Of a stretch of 64,000 nt of DNA, positions 15,891-24,197 are shown one piece after another. The stretch is from Tolypothrix sp. NIES-4075 (GTDB lineage: Bacteria > Cyanobacteriota > Cyanobacteriia > Cyanobacteriales > Nostocaceae): the NCBI RefSeq assembly GCF_002218085.1, contig NZ_BDUC01000001.1, forward strand, positions 1 through 64,000, written 5' to 3'. A program made the position numbers and the translations under genes. The number at the start of each line of letters is the position of its first letter. Position 1 is the first letter of the stretch. The notes below the pieces were generated by a model. It saw nothing but the letters and a program-made list of their open reading frames with translations. It had not been told where the DNA came from and did not search any database.

Positions 15891-16328
15891 CTTCCTGATT
15901 CTCCTGCTGTTTTTCTACTTCTTTAATTGCTTGTTGAACGTCTTTTTCTTGATAGCGTTTTGCGTCTGAACTGTCTTTACCAGAAACCGTCAACAAGAGG
16001 CAGTTCTTGCTGGGGGAAGGGGGCAATCTGTGAAACCCCATCCATGAATGGAGGGGCTTGAAATAAGGACGTAGTATTTCTTGCCCTACGTGTCTCGAAA
16101 TACATTTTTGCTGTTCTCCATCCATAAATGGAGGGGCTTGAAACCCGTTTAGCAGCTTGTATCGGTGAATCTTTCCCCCTGCTAGAGCGCTCCCCGCTAA
16201 GAGTGCCTATAAGGTCAGTTTTCCTACATATAAAGGATGTATCCAGTTTGTATGACTTCCTTTACCTGGGATTTCTGTAAAATTCGCTGCCGTAACATTT
16301 GTTTGAGTTCCCTGATTTTCTTCGGCAT
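15877..16328 (-). pseudogene. hicA: hicA toxin gene, frameshifted and interrupted by an insert
   Basis: The 5' part reads MPKKIRELKQMLRQ from ATG 16328; after a one-base frame change it continues as NFTEIPGKGSHTNWIHPLYV-GKLTL, which holds the catalytic-His motif GKGSH of HicA. At about 16207 the homology stops. It resumes near 15995 as TVSGKDSSDAKRYQEKDVQQ, the normal HicA C-terminus, overlapping hicB. Between these points lies about 210 bp of foreign, hairpin-rich sequence. The 82-codon frame that can be drawn at 15877-16125 is therefore a chimera of insert and HicA tail. Both the frameshift and the insert are visible directly; loss of toxin function is inferred. Confidence 0.8.
15995..16207 (-). 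mobile_element. Small hairpin-bearing insert in hicA (IS200/IS605-like remnant?)
   Basis: About 210 bp splits hicA. It holds two copies, 80 bp apart, of CCATCCAT[GA]AATGGAGGGG followed by CTTGAAA (16037-16063 and 16117-16143). Each can fold into a CCATCCAT/ATGGAGG hairpin. Read on the minus strand the copies are TTTCAAGCCCCTCCAT..., a form reminiscent of the subterminal hairpins and TnpB guide-RNA ends of IS200/IS605 elements. No transposase remains. Exact ends are uncertain by several bases, and the family assignment is tentative. Confidence 0.5.
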
Positions 16329-16652
16329 TGTCAGGTGTAGACGCTTAATCCCACGATATCGCACTTAAGCGGCAAATCGGGGCGATGCTTTATGGGGAGT
16401 GTAACAAAAGGCTCGATACAAAACAAGCGAGTCACTTCGCGATAGCACAAAAGAGATTTTGGAGGCGATCGCTTAATTGATAATACTTACCTCGATCAGG
16501 AACCGATTCTTGATCCATTGGATACCATGTAAGCGTCGGGACTTTATCAGGAAACTAAAAGAGCCATTGACGCTAAAATATAATATAACTAACAATCCTA
16601 AAACCAATTAATATCTACTCGTGTTCTTAAACTATGTACTTGGAAGGTACTT
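16329..16652. other. Intergenic, gene debris
   Basis: No intact frame. Short coding-like fragments end at a GCGATCGC site near 16465-16472, and the upstream side of the small ORF at 16653 lies here. I see nothing further I can name. Confidence 0.4.
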
Positions 16653-16832
16653 ATGAACAATAATCAACCTATCACAGCACAATCATCAACTACACCCCGC
16701 GCTGATTTATTATTAGAAATTGAACAAACTCCAGAAGAATATCTACCAGAATTACTGCAAACAGAGGCGCAGAGAACACAGAGGATGAAAAGAGCGATCG
16801 CACTGTGGAGATTTAGCGATCGCTCTTTTTAA
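16653..16832 (+). pseudogene. Truncated antitoxin-like ORF fused to a HIP1-rich repeat
   Basis: A 59-codon frame begins at ATG 16653 with a good ribosome site (GGAAGG, spacing 5). Its first ~36 residues (MNNNQPITAQSSTTPRA, then DLLLEIEQTPEEYLPELLQ) look like the start of small DUF2281-type/antitoxin-like proteins common in cyanobacteria. From residue 37 on the sequence (TEAQRTQRMKRAIA...) is simply translation of the intergenic repeat that follows. I read this as a gene whose 3' half was replaced by repeat DNA. Whether the short product is made is unknown. Confidence 0.5.
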
Positions 16833-17180
16833 AGAACCACAGAGGCGCAGAGAACACAGAGGATGAAGAGAGCGATCGCATGGTGAAGATTTTGCAGGCG
16901 ATCGCTTTTTTGTCTCACGCACTCGTAGCAAAGACGCAAAGGAAGAAGAGGGCGATCGCCTTTTTTTAACGAACCTTACTAAGCGCAGAGGACACAGAGG
17001 AAAAAGAGGAGCGATCGCATTTTGGTAGGTGAGTAGCGATCGCTTTTTTGTCTCACGCACTCGTAGCAAAGACGCAAAGGAAGAAGAGGGCGATCGCCAA
17101 ATCTCCTTTGTGCGATCGCCTTTTTTTAACGAACCTTACTAAGCGCAGAGGACACAGAGGAAAAAGAGGAGCGATCGCCC
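16760..17180. repeat. Cluster of direct repeats carrying GCGATCGC octamers
   Basis: Two unit types alternate. CAGAGGCGCAGAGAACACAG with GAGCGATCGC occurs at 16763 and 16841. A longer block (GTCTCACGCACTCGTAGC...AGGGCGATCGCC) occurs near 16912-16961 and 17049-17098. Another (TTTTTTTAACGAACCTTACT...GGAGCGATCGC) occurs near 16960-17019 and 17120-17179. The array therefore contains a duplication of roughly 140-160 bp. No gene is present. Confidence 0.8.
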
Positions 17181-17259
17181 GCTGCTTTTTGATAATTTAT
17201 TAACATAAATATGTAATACTAAGAGAAAATTTAATTTATTTAAATAATATATTCAGTCA

Positions 17260-18069
17260 ATGGATAAAATAGATGAAGGTGAATTTGCTATATACATTGA
17301 TGATTCTGGAAGCCCAAAACCTGATCCCAAAGACCAATATCCCTTCTTTGCTATGGGTGGCGTTTTAATCAAAAGGAACGATGAGCAAATAATTAAACAA
17401 TTAGTATCAGAGTTGAAAAGTCGGTGGTCTATTCCTCAAGAACAACCCTTGCACGGTAATGAAATACGATCTCGAAAAAAAGGCTTTGCTTGGTTAGGTA
17501 AACTTCAAAAACCAGAGCAAGATAGATTTTTGGAAGACTTGACACTTACTATTATTAATTGTCCAATAATTGTTCATGCCTGCGTAGTGTCTCGTCAAGG
17601 ATATCTCAATCGTTATCTTGAAAAGTATGGTGAGGAAACCTGGGAAATGATGAGAAGTGCATTCTCTATTGTAGTTGAACGTAGTGCCAAGTATGCTGGG
17701 ATTAATAATGGTACTCTAATGGTTTATTTTGAAGCCGCAGGCAAAAACGAAGATACTTTACTTAAGCAATACTTTCATGATTTAAGAGCAAAAGGACATC
17801 CTTTTGATGCTAATAGATCGGATAAATATTCACCTTTATCTGCTGAAGAGTTATCAAAGACACTACGTGGAATAGACAGTAAGAAGAAGGCAAACGCAAT
17901 TATGCAGATTGCTGATTTATGTTTGTATCCCATCGTTCGTAGCAAAGACAATCCCGATAACCAAGCATTTTTGTCCCTCAAGAATGCTAATCTACTTGTG
18001 GATTGTCGCTTGACACAGAATGAGATTAATACATTAGGAATTAAGTACTATTGCTTTGACAACCCCTAA
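17260..18069 (+). CDS. DUF3800 family protein
   Basis: 269 residues with the DUF3800 hallmarks: an N-terminal acidic strand YIDDSG (12-17), LHGNEIRS with His65 and Glu68, and the late QIADLCLYPIVRS helix, consistent with an RNase H-like fold. The biochemical role is not established; members are frequent in phages and defence-rich regions, which suggests a nuclease, but that is inference. The ATG follows a strongly AT-rich leader and no Shine-Dalgarno is obvious. It is flanked by HIP1-rich repeats upstream and a hairpin terminator directly downstream, so it is a single-gene unit. Confidence 0.8.
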   Translation: MDKIDEGEFAIYIDDSGSPKPDPKDQYPFFAMGGVLIKRNDEQIIKQLVSELKSRWSIPQEQPLHGNEIRSRKKGFAWLGKLQKPEQDRFLEDLTLTIINCPIIVHACVVSRQGYLNRYLEKYGEETWEMMRSAFSIVVERSAKYAGINNGTLMVYFEAAGKNEDTLLKQYFHDLRAKGHPFDANRSDKYSPLSAEELSKTLRGIDSKKKANAIMQIADLCLYPIVRSKDNPDNQAFLSLKNANLLVDCRLTQNEINTLGIKYYCFDNP

Positions 18070-18077
18070 AAACAACA

Positions 18078-18098
18078 AAACCGCCTTGTTAGCGGTTT
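18078..18098 (+). terminator. Hairpin terminator after the DUF3800 gene
   Basis: Stem AAACCGC / GCGGTTT with a 7-base loop, 9 bp after the stop codon. No long T-tract follows. Confidence 0.55.
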
Positions 18099-18239
18099 GT
18101 GATGCGGCAGTCATACGACTACCCCTAGGCTGTGCCTAATTACTATAATATCTTCTAACTTGCTGATTGTCAACTCAGAATCACTTAATGGAGATTTGGA
18201 GGTGCGATCGCTTCTAGTTTTTGTGTTGGTCTAGCTAGA

Positions 18240-18521
18240 TTAGCTAAATAGTGAATGAGATGAACCAAATAGTGATTTGTGTGGTTGATTAATTCTTTTT
18301 TCTGTATACAATGCTGCTAAGTCCTTAAAATGCAGTATCATTTCATACTGGCGCAGTTTTCTTTCATCTTCTTCGGCTAATTGTTCGCTTCTTCTTTGAG
18401 TTTCTTGTTCTAGTTTTTGTGTTGGTGTAGCTGGATTAGATGAGCCAAATAGTGACTTGTGTGGTTGATTCATTGTTGCTCCTGTATATAATGCTGCTAA
18501 GTAAATAGGATTGTTACTCAT
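18240..18521 (-). CDS. Small internally duplicated protein, unknown function
   Basis: A 93-residue soluble, charged protein. Its two ends repeat each other: LAALYTGATMNQPHKSLFGSS (about 8-28) and LAALYTEKRINQPHKSLFGSS (about 68-88), separated by a Glu/Arg/Gln-rich helix. The duplication is also clear in DNA: the blocks near 18212-18322 and 18409-18505 share TCTAGTTTTTGTGTTGGT, CCAAATAGTGA and ATGCTGCTAAGT. The copy at the C-terminus is followed by a second, untranslated repeat of the linker region. I recognise no family; it may be a recent tandem duplication of a shorter protein. Confidence 0.5.
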   Translation of the reverse strand: MSNNPIYLAALYTGATMNQPHKSLFGSSNPATPTQKLEQETQRRSEQLAEEDERKLRQYEMILHFKDLAALYTEKRINQPHKSLFGSSHSLFS

Positions 18522-18701
18522 TTAATAAAAAACCTCTTGTAGTAAATCGTTAAGACTTTTATTATAGAAATTTTATATAGAAGAATTACGGTATTAAGAT
18601 TATTTTTTAGTAAAAAAACTTGCCCTAGTAATATAACACCCCCAAGGCAAGCCAGCTCTCTAATTCTTTCTTTACTTCCCGCCCTTTGCGGTTCGTTTCT
18701 C

Positions 18702-20108
18702 CTAAAGTTGCTTCACTTCAGAAACCAACTTCGCTACCATATCCTTCGCGCTACCAAAGAGCATCGTTGTTTTATCCTTGTAGAACAACTCATTATCTAC
18801 ACCGGCAAAACCCGCACTCATCCCGCGCTTAATTACAATCGTCTGCTTTGCCCGATCCACTTCCAAAATCGGCATACCATAAATCGGGCTATTTACATCA
18901 CTCCGCGCCGCCGGATTCACCACATCATTTGCCCCAATTACCAAAGCCACATCCGCTTGCTCAAACTGCGGATTAATATCCTCCATATCGTGAAGCTGAG
19001 TATAAGGCACATTCGCTTCAGCCAACAACACATTCATGTGTCCCGGCATTCTCCCTGCAACTGGGTGAATCGCATACTTGACATCAACACCCATCCGCTC
19101 AAGCTGGTCTGCCAACTCGCGCACGCTATGCTGTGCTTGGGCTACCGCCATCCCATATCCAGGTACAATTACCACAGAACGGGCATAACCTAACATCATC
19201 GCTCCTTCTTCTGGATCGATGCTGCGGACAGTTTGGTCAACTGCACTACCACTACCAGCGGCACCACCAGACGCAGACGCTGAACCAAAAGCACTGAATA
19301 GCACACTAAATAAAGAGCGGTTCATTGCCTTACACATAATCTCGGTAAGGATTAAGCCAGATGCTCCCACCAAAGCACCAGCGATGATTAACATATTGTT
19401 CATCACCACGAAACCAGCAGCAGCCGCAGCGATCCCCGATAACGAGTTTAACAGCGAAATTACTACAGGCATATCACCGCCACCGATGGGGATGACAAAC
19501 ATCACACCCAGTACCAGAGAAACGGCAACCACCCCTAAGAATACAGGTAAGCTGTGGGGGGATACAATTAAATAGGCACTGCCTGCTATATAAGCACCCA
19601 GAAGCAACAGATTAAACGGTTGCTGCAACGGAAATGTAATCGGAGAACCGCTAATTAAACCTTGCAATTTGGCAAATGCGAGAAAACTACCAGTGAAGGT
19701 GACACCACCAATCAACACATCTAACAGCATCGAGATGTTGACATCCAGGGGTATTGCTTCACCATGATCGAGCAAACGCCAAAATTCTGCAACGGCAACG
19801 AGGGCAGAAGCTGCACCACCCAAACCGTTGAGTAAACCCACCATTTGGGGCATTTCCGTCATTTGGACTTTGTAAGCCACGATCGCACCAATTACCGAGC
19901 CGATCGCCAAACCTAACAAAATCATTTCATAGTTCAACACCTTCTGATCCAGCAGCGTTGCCACAATTGCCAGCAACATTCCCACCGCTGCAATCACATT
20001 ACCATTCCGCGCTGTGGCAGGTGAACCCAGCTTTTTCAAACCCAGAATAAACAAAGATGCAGCGACTAAGTACGTTAGCTGAATCCCGGTTGGAAGAAAA
20101 TCGCTCAT
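18702..20108 (-). CDS. pntB: NAD(P) transhydrogenase subunit beta
   Basis: Full-length PntB (468 residues): about eight or nine TM helices in the first ~270 residues, then the NADP(H)-binding domain III with IVPGYGMAVAQAQH and VALVIGANDVVNPAAR. With the two alpha polypeptides upstream it forms the proton-translocating transhydrogenase, which uses the proton gradient to reduce NADP+ with NADH. It is the last gene of a three-gene minus-strand set (alpha-1, alpha-2, beta), with 168 bp of heptamer repeats between alpha-2 and beta. The split-alpha arrangement is usual for cyanobacteria. Confidence 0.95.
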   Translation of the reverse strand: MSDFLPTGIQLTYLVAASLFILGLKKLGSPATARNGNVIAAVGMLLAIVATLLDQKVLNYEMILLGLAIGSVIGAIVAYKVQMTEMPQMVGLLNGLGGAASALVAVAEFWRLLDHGEAIPLDVNISMLLDVLIGGVTFTGSFLAFAKLQGLISGSPITFPLQQPFNLLLLGAYIAGSAYLIVSPHSLPVFLGVVAVSLVLGVMFVIPIGGGDMPVVISLLNSLSGIAAAAAGFVVMNNMLIIAGALVGASGLILTEIMCKAMNRSLFSVLFSAFGSASASGGAAGSGSAVDQTVRSIDPEEGAMMLGYARSVVIVPGYGMAVAQAQHSVRELADQLERMGVDVKYAIHPVAGRMPGHMNVLLAEANVPYTQLHDMEDINPQFEQADVALVIGANDVVNPAARSDVNSPIYGMPILEVDRAKQTIVIKRGMSAGFAGVDNELFYKDKTTMLFGSAKDMVAKLVSEVKQL

Positions 20109-20276
20109 AATCAGTGGTAGTTCGTTGTTGGTTGATAGTTGATAGTTGATAGGTGATAGTTGGAGCGTTGATAGTTGATAGGTGATAGTTGGAGCGTTGA
20201 TAGGTCATAGTTGCTAACCACTAACCACAATCCACAATCCACTAACCACAATCCACTAACCACAATCCACTAACCA
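20109..20276. repeat. Short tandem heptamer-type repeats between pntB and the alpha-2 gene
   Basis: Runs of TTGATAG/TGATAGT units (about 20118-20210) are followed by five iterations of a CCACTAACCACAATC-type unit (about 20216-20280). They resemble the STRR repeats known from heterocystous cyanobacteria. They lie inside what should be one transcript, so they would be part of the pnt mRNA. Confidence 0.85.
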
Positions 20277-20567
20277 CTATCCATTTGCCTTTTTCTTGAA
20301 CATTTGCAACATGCGATCTGTGACGAGGAAACCACCCACCACGTTAACCATTGCCAATACCACAGCAATCAAACCGAGAATTACCGAAAGATTCGTCTCT
20401 CTCGCACCACTTGCAACAATTGCCCCAAGTACCGCAATTCCCGAAATAGCATTTGAGCCTGACATTAAGGGTGTGTGTAGCGTTGGCGGTATTTTGTTGA
20501 TGATTTCAAACCCGGTAAATGATGCGAGAACAAATACAAATAAAGCTGCAATTAATGCTTCTGTCAT
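20277..20567 (-). CDS. pntA2: NAD(P) transhydrogenase subunit alpha, C-terminal TM part
   Basis: A 96-residue membrane protein with three or four TM helices, beginning MTEALIAALFVFVLASFTGF, the separate alpha-2 polypeptide of split transhydrogenases. The frame is open to 20606, but the ATG at 20567 is preceded by AAGGAG at 9 bases and gives the standard start. It sits between alpha-1 (91 bp upstream) and pntB. Confidence 0.9.
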   Translation of the reverse strand: MTEALIAALFVFVLASFTGFEIINKIPPTLHTPLMSGSNAISGIAVLGAIVASGARETNLSVILGLIAVVLAMVNVVGGFLVTDRMLQMFKKKANG

Positions 20568-20658
20568 GTGTTGAAAACTCCTTTTTGAAGCGAACCGCAG
20601 ATGCACACAGATGGATTTAATCCGCGTTTATCCGCGTTTATCTGCGGTTAATAATTTC

Positions 20659-21828
20659 CTAACTAACTGCTGGTTGAGTACTGAAACTTTGTAGCGCATC
20701 TCGCACCCGTGAGTTACGAATTTCCCCAGCGTGGGTAATACAAGCAGCATCAACAATGTCGTCAGCAAAGTTCACCTGTAATGCTTTGTCCTTAATCAGC
20801 AATTGCATCAAAGATGTGACATTCTTGGCATACAATTGGCTGGCGTGGACAGGCATTGATGATGGTAAATTAATCGGACCAATGATGGTAATGCCATTCC
20901 AGACAATATCTTTGCCGGGATCAGTACAAGCGCAGTTTCCACCTTGTTCGGCAGCGATATCAACAATTACTGAACCTGGTTTCATTTGCGCTACCATTTC
21001 TTCAGTTACCAGTAGCGGTGCTTTTCTCCCTGGAACTTGAGCGGTAGTAATGACGATATCGGCGTTTTTGACGTGTTCGGTGACAACTTCTTGGGTGCGC
21101 TGTTTGCTAGCTTCAGAAATTTCTTTAGCGTAACCACCAGCGGCAACAGTTTCTTCTTCGAGTTTGACTTCGACGAATTTCGCTCCCAAGCTTTGCACTT
21201 CTTCTTTAACAGCGGGACGAATATCAAATGCTTCGACAACAGATCCCAAACGTCTAGCGGTGGCGATCGCTTGCAATCCGGCTACACCAGCCCCCATAAT
21301 AAATACTTTCGCGGGTGCGATCGTACCGGCGGCTGTCGTCAGCATTGGGAAGTATTTGGGTAAAGCTGCTGCACCAATCAATACGGCTTTATAACCCGCG
21401 ATTGACGCTTGCGAGGACAAAGCATCCATGCTTTGTGCCCTGGTGGTACGGGGGATCATCTCCATACTCAGAGCCGTTACTTTGTGATTTGCCAGTTGCT
21501 GTGCCACTACGGGATTTCCCAAGGGATTGAGGAAACTGATTAATACAGATCCTTCCTTGAGTAAATCAATTTCTGAACGTCCATCTTCTCGCTCTTGTGG
21601 TGGACTTACCTTGAGCAAAATATCTGCTTGGCTCCATAATGAAGCAGTATCCGCGATAATTTTCGCTCCTGCTGCTTCATAAGCACTATCAGCGAAAAAT
21701 GCTCGCTCACCCGCACCCGCTTCTACCCATACTTCCAAACCTTGTTTTACCAATCGGGCTACGGTATCGGGAATTAATGCTACACGACGTTCACAAACTT
21801 CTATTTCTTTAGCAACCGCTATTTTCAT
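20659..21828 (-). CDS. pntA1: NAD(P) transhydrogenase subunit alpha, NAD-binding part
   Basis: 389 residues; the soluble domain I of transhydrogenase, related to alanine dehydrogenase. It begins MKIAVAKEIEVCERRVALIP and has the Rossmann glycine motif GAGVAGLQAIATARRLG and QVPGRKAPLLV. The frame extends upstream to 21939, but the ATG at 21828 has a strong AAGGAG ribosome site six bases away and matches the family start. First gene of the pnt set; the operon promoter probably lies in the 750-bp region upstream. Confidence 0.95.
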   Translation of the reverse strand: MKIAVAKEIEVCERRVALIPDTVARLVKQGLEVWVEAGAGERAFFADSAYEAAGAKIIADTASLWSQADILLKVSPPQEREDGRSEIDLLKEGSVLISFLNPLGNPVVAQQLANHKVTALSMEMIPRTTRAQSMDALSSQASIAGYKAVLIGAAALPKYFPMLTTAAGTIAPAKVFIMGAGVAGLQAIATARRLGSVVEAFDIRPAVKEEVQSLGAKFVEVKLEEETVAAGGYAKEISEASKQRTQEVVTEHVKNADIVITTAQVPGRKAPLLVTEEMVAQMKPGSVIVDIAAEQGGNCACTDPGKDIVWNGITIIGPINLPSSMPVHASQLYAKNVTSLMQLLIKDKALQVNFADDIVDAACITHAGEIRNSRVRDALQSFSTQPAVS

Positions 21829-22586
21829 GAAATCTCCTTGAAAGAAATACCTATTGTCTGCAAGATGTGCAAAATTTTGCCAATTTCCGGATTTAGCGCA
21901 GGAGATAGCAAGTGTGTTCAGGCTATCAGCTATTGTCAAGCATAGGAACGAGCCTTTGCGCTTGGAGAATTGCAGATGTCATCATTTCAGGCAATTGCAT
22001 TCATAGCTACATACTGCACATCCTATGTTGAACCCCTAATTTTGCATCTTTGTCTTCAACTTCTTTTAGGCATTGAAAAATTTTTGTATTTTTTCTTTAC
22101 ATTGCGGAAGATTCATTATATTCTCTTAACTTGCTTATTCCCCTGAAAAATCTGAATACTTCCAGTAAAGTTTAACAATCATGAATTTAGCGCAATTCAA
22201 CAGGCGATCGCTCTCTTAGTCAATCAACTTTTATCACAAACCTCTTTATTTTAGACACACTTCTACATATTTAGAAACACAATCCACTTCTATCAGTGTG
22301 TTTTCTGTGATAATTCCAACTTTAGTTGTAACGCTTGTGCTAGAGCAAGCAATGTACCGAAAATCAAAAATGACTTGAAGCGAAATAAACACTGAAAACT
22401 CTTTATATATCAAGTAAAACAGCTTACTGTGATATCTGGATGTCGCAAAGCCAAAATTTAGGTTAAATGGCACTTTTCGTTGCCATTTAACGTCCATTCT
22501 CATCAAGTCAGTAGTAAAGTTTAGTTAAGAACAATAACACCCAGTTATTTAGATAAAAGACTTATATCTGTCAGAGGAGCCTAACA
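21829..22586. other. Divergent intergenic region (pnt promoter / DUF2808 promoter)
   Basis: Roughly 760 bp, AT-rich, between the minus-strand pnt operon and the plus-strand DUF2808 gene. One GCGATCGC site lies near 22204. An 86-codon minus-strand frame (22246-22506) shows no family features. I see no hairpin or RNA gene that I can support. Confidence 0.5.
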
Positions 22587-23099
22587 ATGCGACGTTTACT
22601 TTCGGCTTTAGCCGTGACTGGCTGTTTGGTGACTGGGCTGCCAGCCGTCACCTTGGCACAGAGCTTACCAGGATTTACACTGTTTAGCGGAATTGAAGGC
22701 AAAAATCAGCTACCCTTCCGGTTAGATTTTGGCGGTCAAACAAATGGATGGGATCGCTATAATCTAAGAATTCCCGCCAAAAAGATGAAATTGGCAGCGG
22801 CTCAATTCGTCATTCAGTATCCAAATTATTATAAAGGGACTTTTGACGCCAAAAAGATTAACGTACTCGTCAATAACAAAAAAGTTGCCGTATCTGAGGT
22901 GAAGTGGGATAAAGAAGGACGGGTAATTGAAATCTTCCCAGAAGAGCCAGTTCCCGCAGGTACTAACGTTGTCTTGGAATTGTCTAACGTCCAAAACCCA
23001 GCTTTTGGCGGCACATTTTACTTTAATTGTCAAGTACTCTCCCCAGGCGATGTGCCACTATTGCGTTATCTAGGAACCTGGATTATCAACGTTAGTTAG
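22587..23099 (+). CDS. DUF2808 secreted protein
   Basis: 170 residues with a cleavable signal peptide (MRRLLSALAVTGCLVTGLP..., likely cut after TLA-Q around residue 24). The mature part matches DUF2808, a beta-rich domain almost restricted to cyanobacteria: LDFGGQTNGWDRYNLRIP, YPNYYKGTFDAKKI, GGTFYFNCQV. Its function is unknown and the location is probably periplasm or outer layers. A clear Shine-Dalgarno (GAGGAG, about 8 bp) sets the ATG. The gene ends in a GTGGTTAGTGGTTAG / CTAACCACTAAC hairpin of the STRR type before rpmH. Confidence 0.85.
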   Translation: MRRLLSALAVTGCLVTGLPAVTLAQSLPGFTLFSGIEGKNQLPFRLDFGGQTNGWDRYNLRIPAKKMKLAAAQFVIQYPNYYKGTFDAKKINVLVNNKKVAVSEVKWDKEGRVIEIFPEEPVPAGTNVVLELSNVQNPAFGGTFYFNCQVLSPGDVPLLRYLGTWIINVS

Positions 23100-23104
23100 G
23101 GGAC

Positions 23105-23175
23105 CAGATAGTGGTTAGTGGTTAGTGGATAACTCTTAAGCGTCAACCGTCAACCAACAACTAACCACTAACAAT
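23105..23175. repeat. STRR-type hairpin between DUF2808 and rpmH
   Basis: GTGGTTAGTGGTTAGTGGAT is answered by CAACTAACCACTAAC, so the region can fold as a hairpin. It may serve as terminator of the DUF2808 message. The rpmH promoter (TGTGGTAAAAT, extended -10-like, near 23182-23192) follows directly. Confidence 0.6.
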
Positions 23176-23236
23176 CCCCATTATGTGGTAAAATACCAGA
23201 TTGTGACTTTTTATAGAAGCCTAAGAGGAGAACAGT

Positions 23237-23371
23237 ATGCAGAGAACTTTGGGTGGCACTTGCCGTAAGAGAAAAAGAACTTCTGGATTTCGTGCCAGGA
23301 TGCGGACACCGGATGGAAGAAACGTGATCCGGGCTAGGAGACAAAAGGGGCGTCATCGTTTGAGCGTTTAG
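23237..23371 (+). CDS. rpmH: Ribosomal protein L34
   Basis: A 44-residue, very basic frame from ATG 23237 to TAG 23369-23371: MQRTLGGTCRKRKRTSGFRA then RMRTPDGRNVIRARRQKGRH. This is L34 without ambiguity. The ribosome site GAGGAG precedes the ATG. It is followed 27 bp later by rnpA, the near-universal bacterial order rpmH-rnpA-yidC. Confidence 0.97.
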   Translation: MQRTLGGTCRKRKRTSGFRARMRTPDGRNVIRARRQKGRHRLSV

Positions 23372-23398
23372 GGTATTTAAAGGCGATCGCATTTATCT

Positions 23399-23815
23399 GT
23401 GGCTTTACCTAAAGCAAATCGGCTAAAATCACGCAAAGATTTCCAGGCAGTCTTCCGAGAAGGAACTCGTCGTCATGGTTCTTATTTAACATTGAGAGCC
23501 TTACGACCGTCATCTTCAAGAGTGCCTTCTTTGGATGCTGCCGCGACAACTACACAACCGACTGATTCCGCAAATCTTGTCAGCACGCGCATTGGCATTT
23601 CGATTAGCACTAAAGTCAGCAAACGGGCAGTAGTTCGCAATCGGCTCAAAAGGCAGATAGCAGCAGCTTTGCATAAACTGTTGCCCAAATTATTACCCGG
23701 ATTCAGGCTAGTAGTAATTGTGAAACCAACAGCCGCACAAGAGTGCGTAAGAGAACAATTTCTGCAAGAATTAGAGCAGTTGTTGGCACAAGCTGAGGTA
23801 TTAAATGGGCATTAA
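23399..23815 (+). CDS. rnpA: Ribonuclease P protein component
   Basis: 138 residues starting at GTG 23399 (MALPKANRLKSRKDFQAVFR). The family signature is present: RIGISISTKVSKRAVVRNRLKRQ, the basic RNR-type motif that contacts the RNase P RNA and pre-tRNA leader. The protein helps mature the 5' ends of tRNAs. The RNA subunit (rnpB) is not in this window. The reading frame overlaps the next gene by 11 bp. Confidence 0.95.
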   Translation: MALPKANRLKSRKDFQAVFREGTRRHGSYLTLRALRPSSSRVPSLDAAATTTQPTDSANLVSTRIGISISTKVSKRAVVRNRLKRQIAAALHKLLPKLLPGFRLVVIVKPTAAQECVREQFLQELEQLLAQAEVLNGH

Positions 23816-24197
23816 AGAAGATGTTTATTATGAAGGTGGTCCCCATATCGGGGATTTAATTATAAACGTGCTGATTGGGCTAACAGTTGTGGGTTTACCA
23901 TTGACAGTCGGGGCAATTGTCCGAGCATTGTGGCTGCGCTACCGCATCACCGATCGCCGAGTGACACTAACAGGAGGTTGGAGAGGACGCGATCGCACCG
24001 ACGTAATTTACTCAGAAATTGTCAAAGTAGTCAAGGTTCCCCGTGGCATTGGTATGTGGGGAGATATGGTGTTAACTCTTAGAAACGGTAGTCGTCTAGA
24101 AATGCGAGCAGTTCCCAAATTTAGGGAAACCTACGACTACATTTTAGAAAGAATTGCTGCCAAAAATCCTAATTTTACTGGCACTGTTAACAATTAA
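23805..24197 (+). CDS. PH-domain membrane-associated protein between rnpA and yidC
   Basis: 130 residues. One or two hydrophobic segments (about 17-45, GDLIINVLIGLTVVGLP) precede a bacterial PH-like (bPH_2) domain: YRITDRRVTLTGGWRGRDRT, then YSEIVKVVKVPRG. The gene overlaps rnpA and lies in the canonical cyanobacterial spot between rnpA and yidC, suggesting a membrane-biogenesis accessory role; this is inference from position only. The ATG gives MGIKEDVYYEGGPH, the expected start. Confidence 0.85.
   Translation: MGIKEDVYYEGGPHIGDLIINVLIGLTVVGLPLTVGAIVRALWLRYRITDRRVTLTGGWRGRDRTDVIYSEIVKVVKVPRGIGMWGDMVLTLRNGSRLEMRAVPKFRETYDYILERIAAKNPNFTGTVNN

Noticed and set aside
15877..16125. 82-residue protein overlapping hicB
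   Set aside because: The first half is the insert; only the C-terminal part is HicA. Treated as a pseudogene.
16037..16143. Two-copy repeat that could look like a CRISPR
   Set aside because: Only two copies, a 53-bp gap, hairpins of transposon type, and no cas genes nearby.
16760..17180. 105-codon minus-strand frame over HIP1-rich repeats
   Set aside because: Pure repeat translation (RVRETKKRS recurring).
22246..22506. 86-codon minus-strand frame upstream of the DUF2808 gene
   Set aside because: No ribosome site, no domain, composition like spacer DNA.
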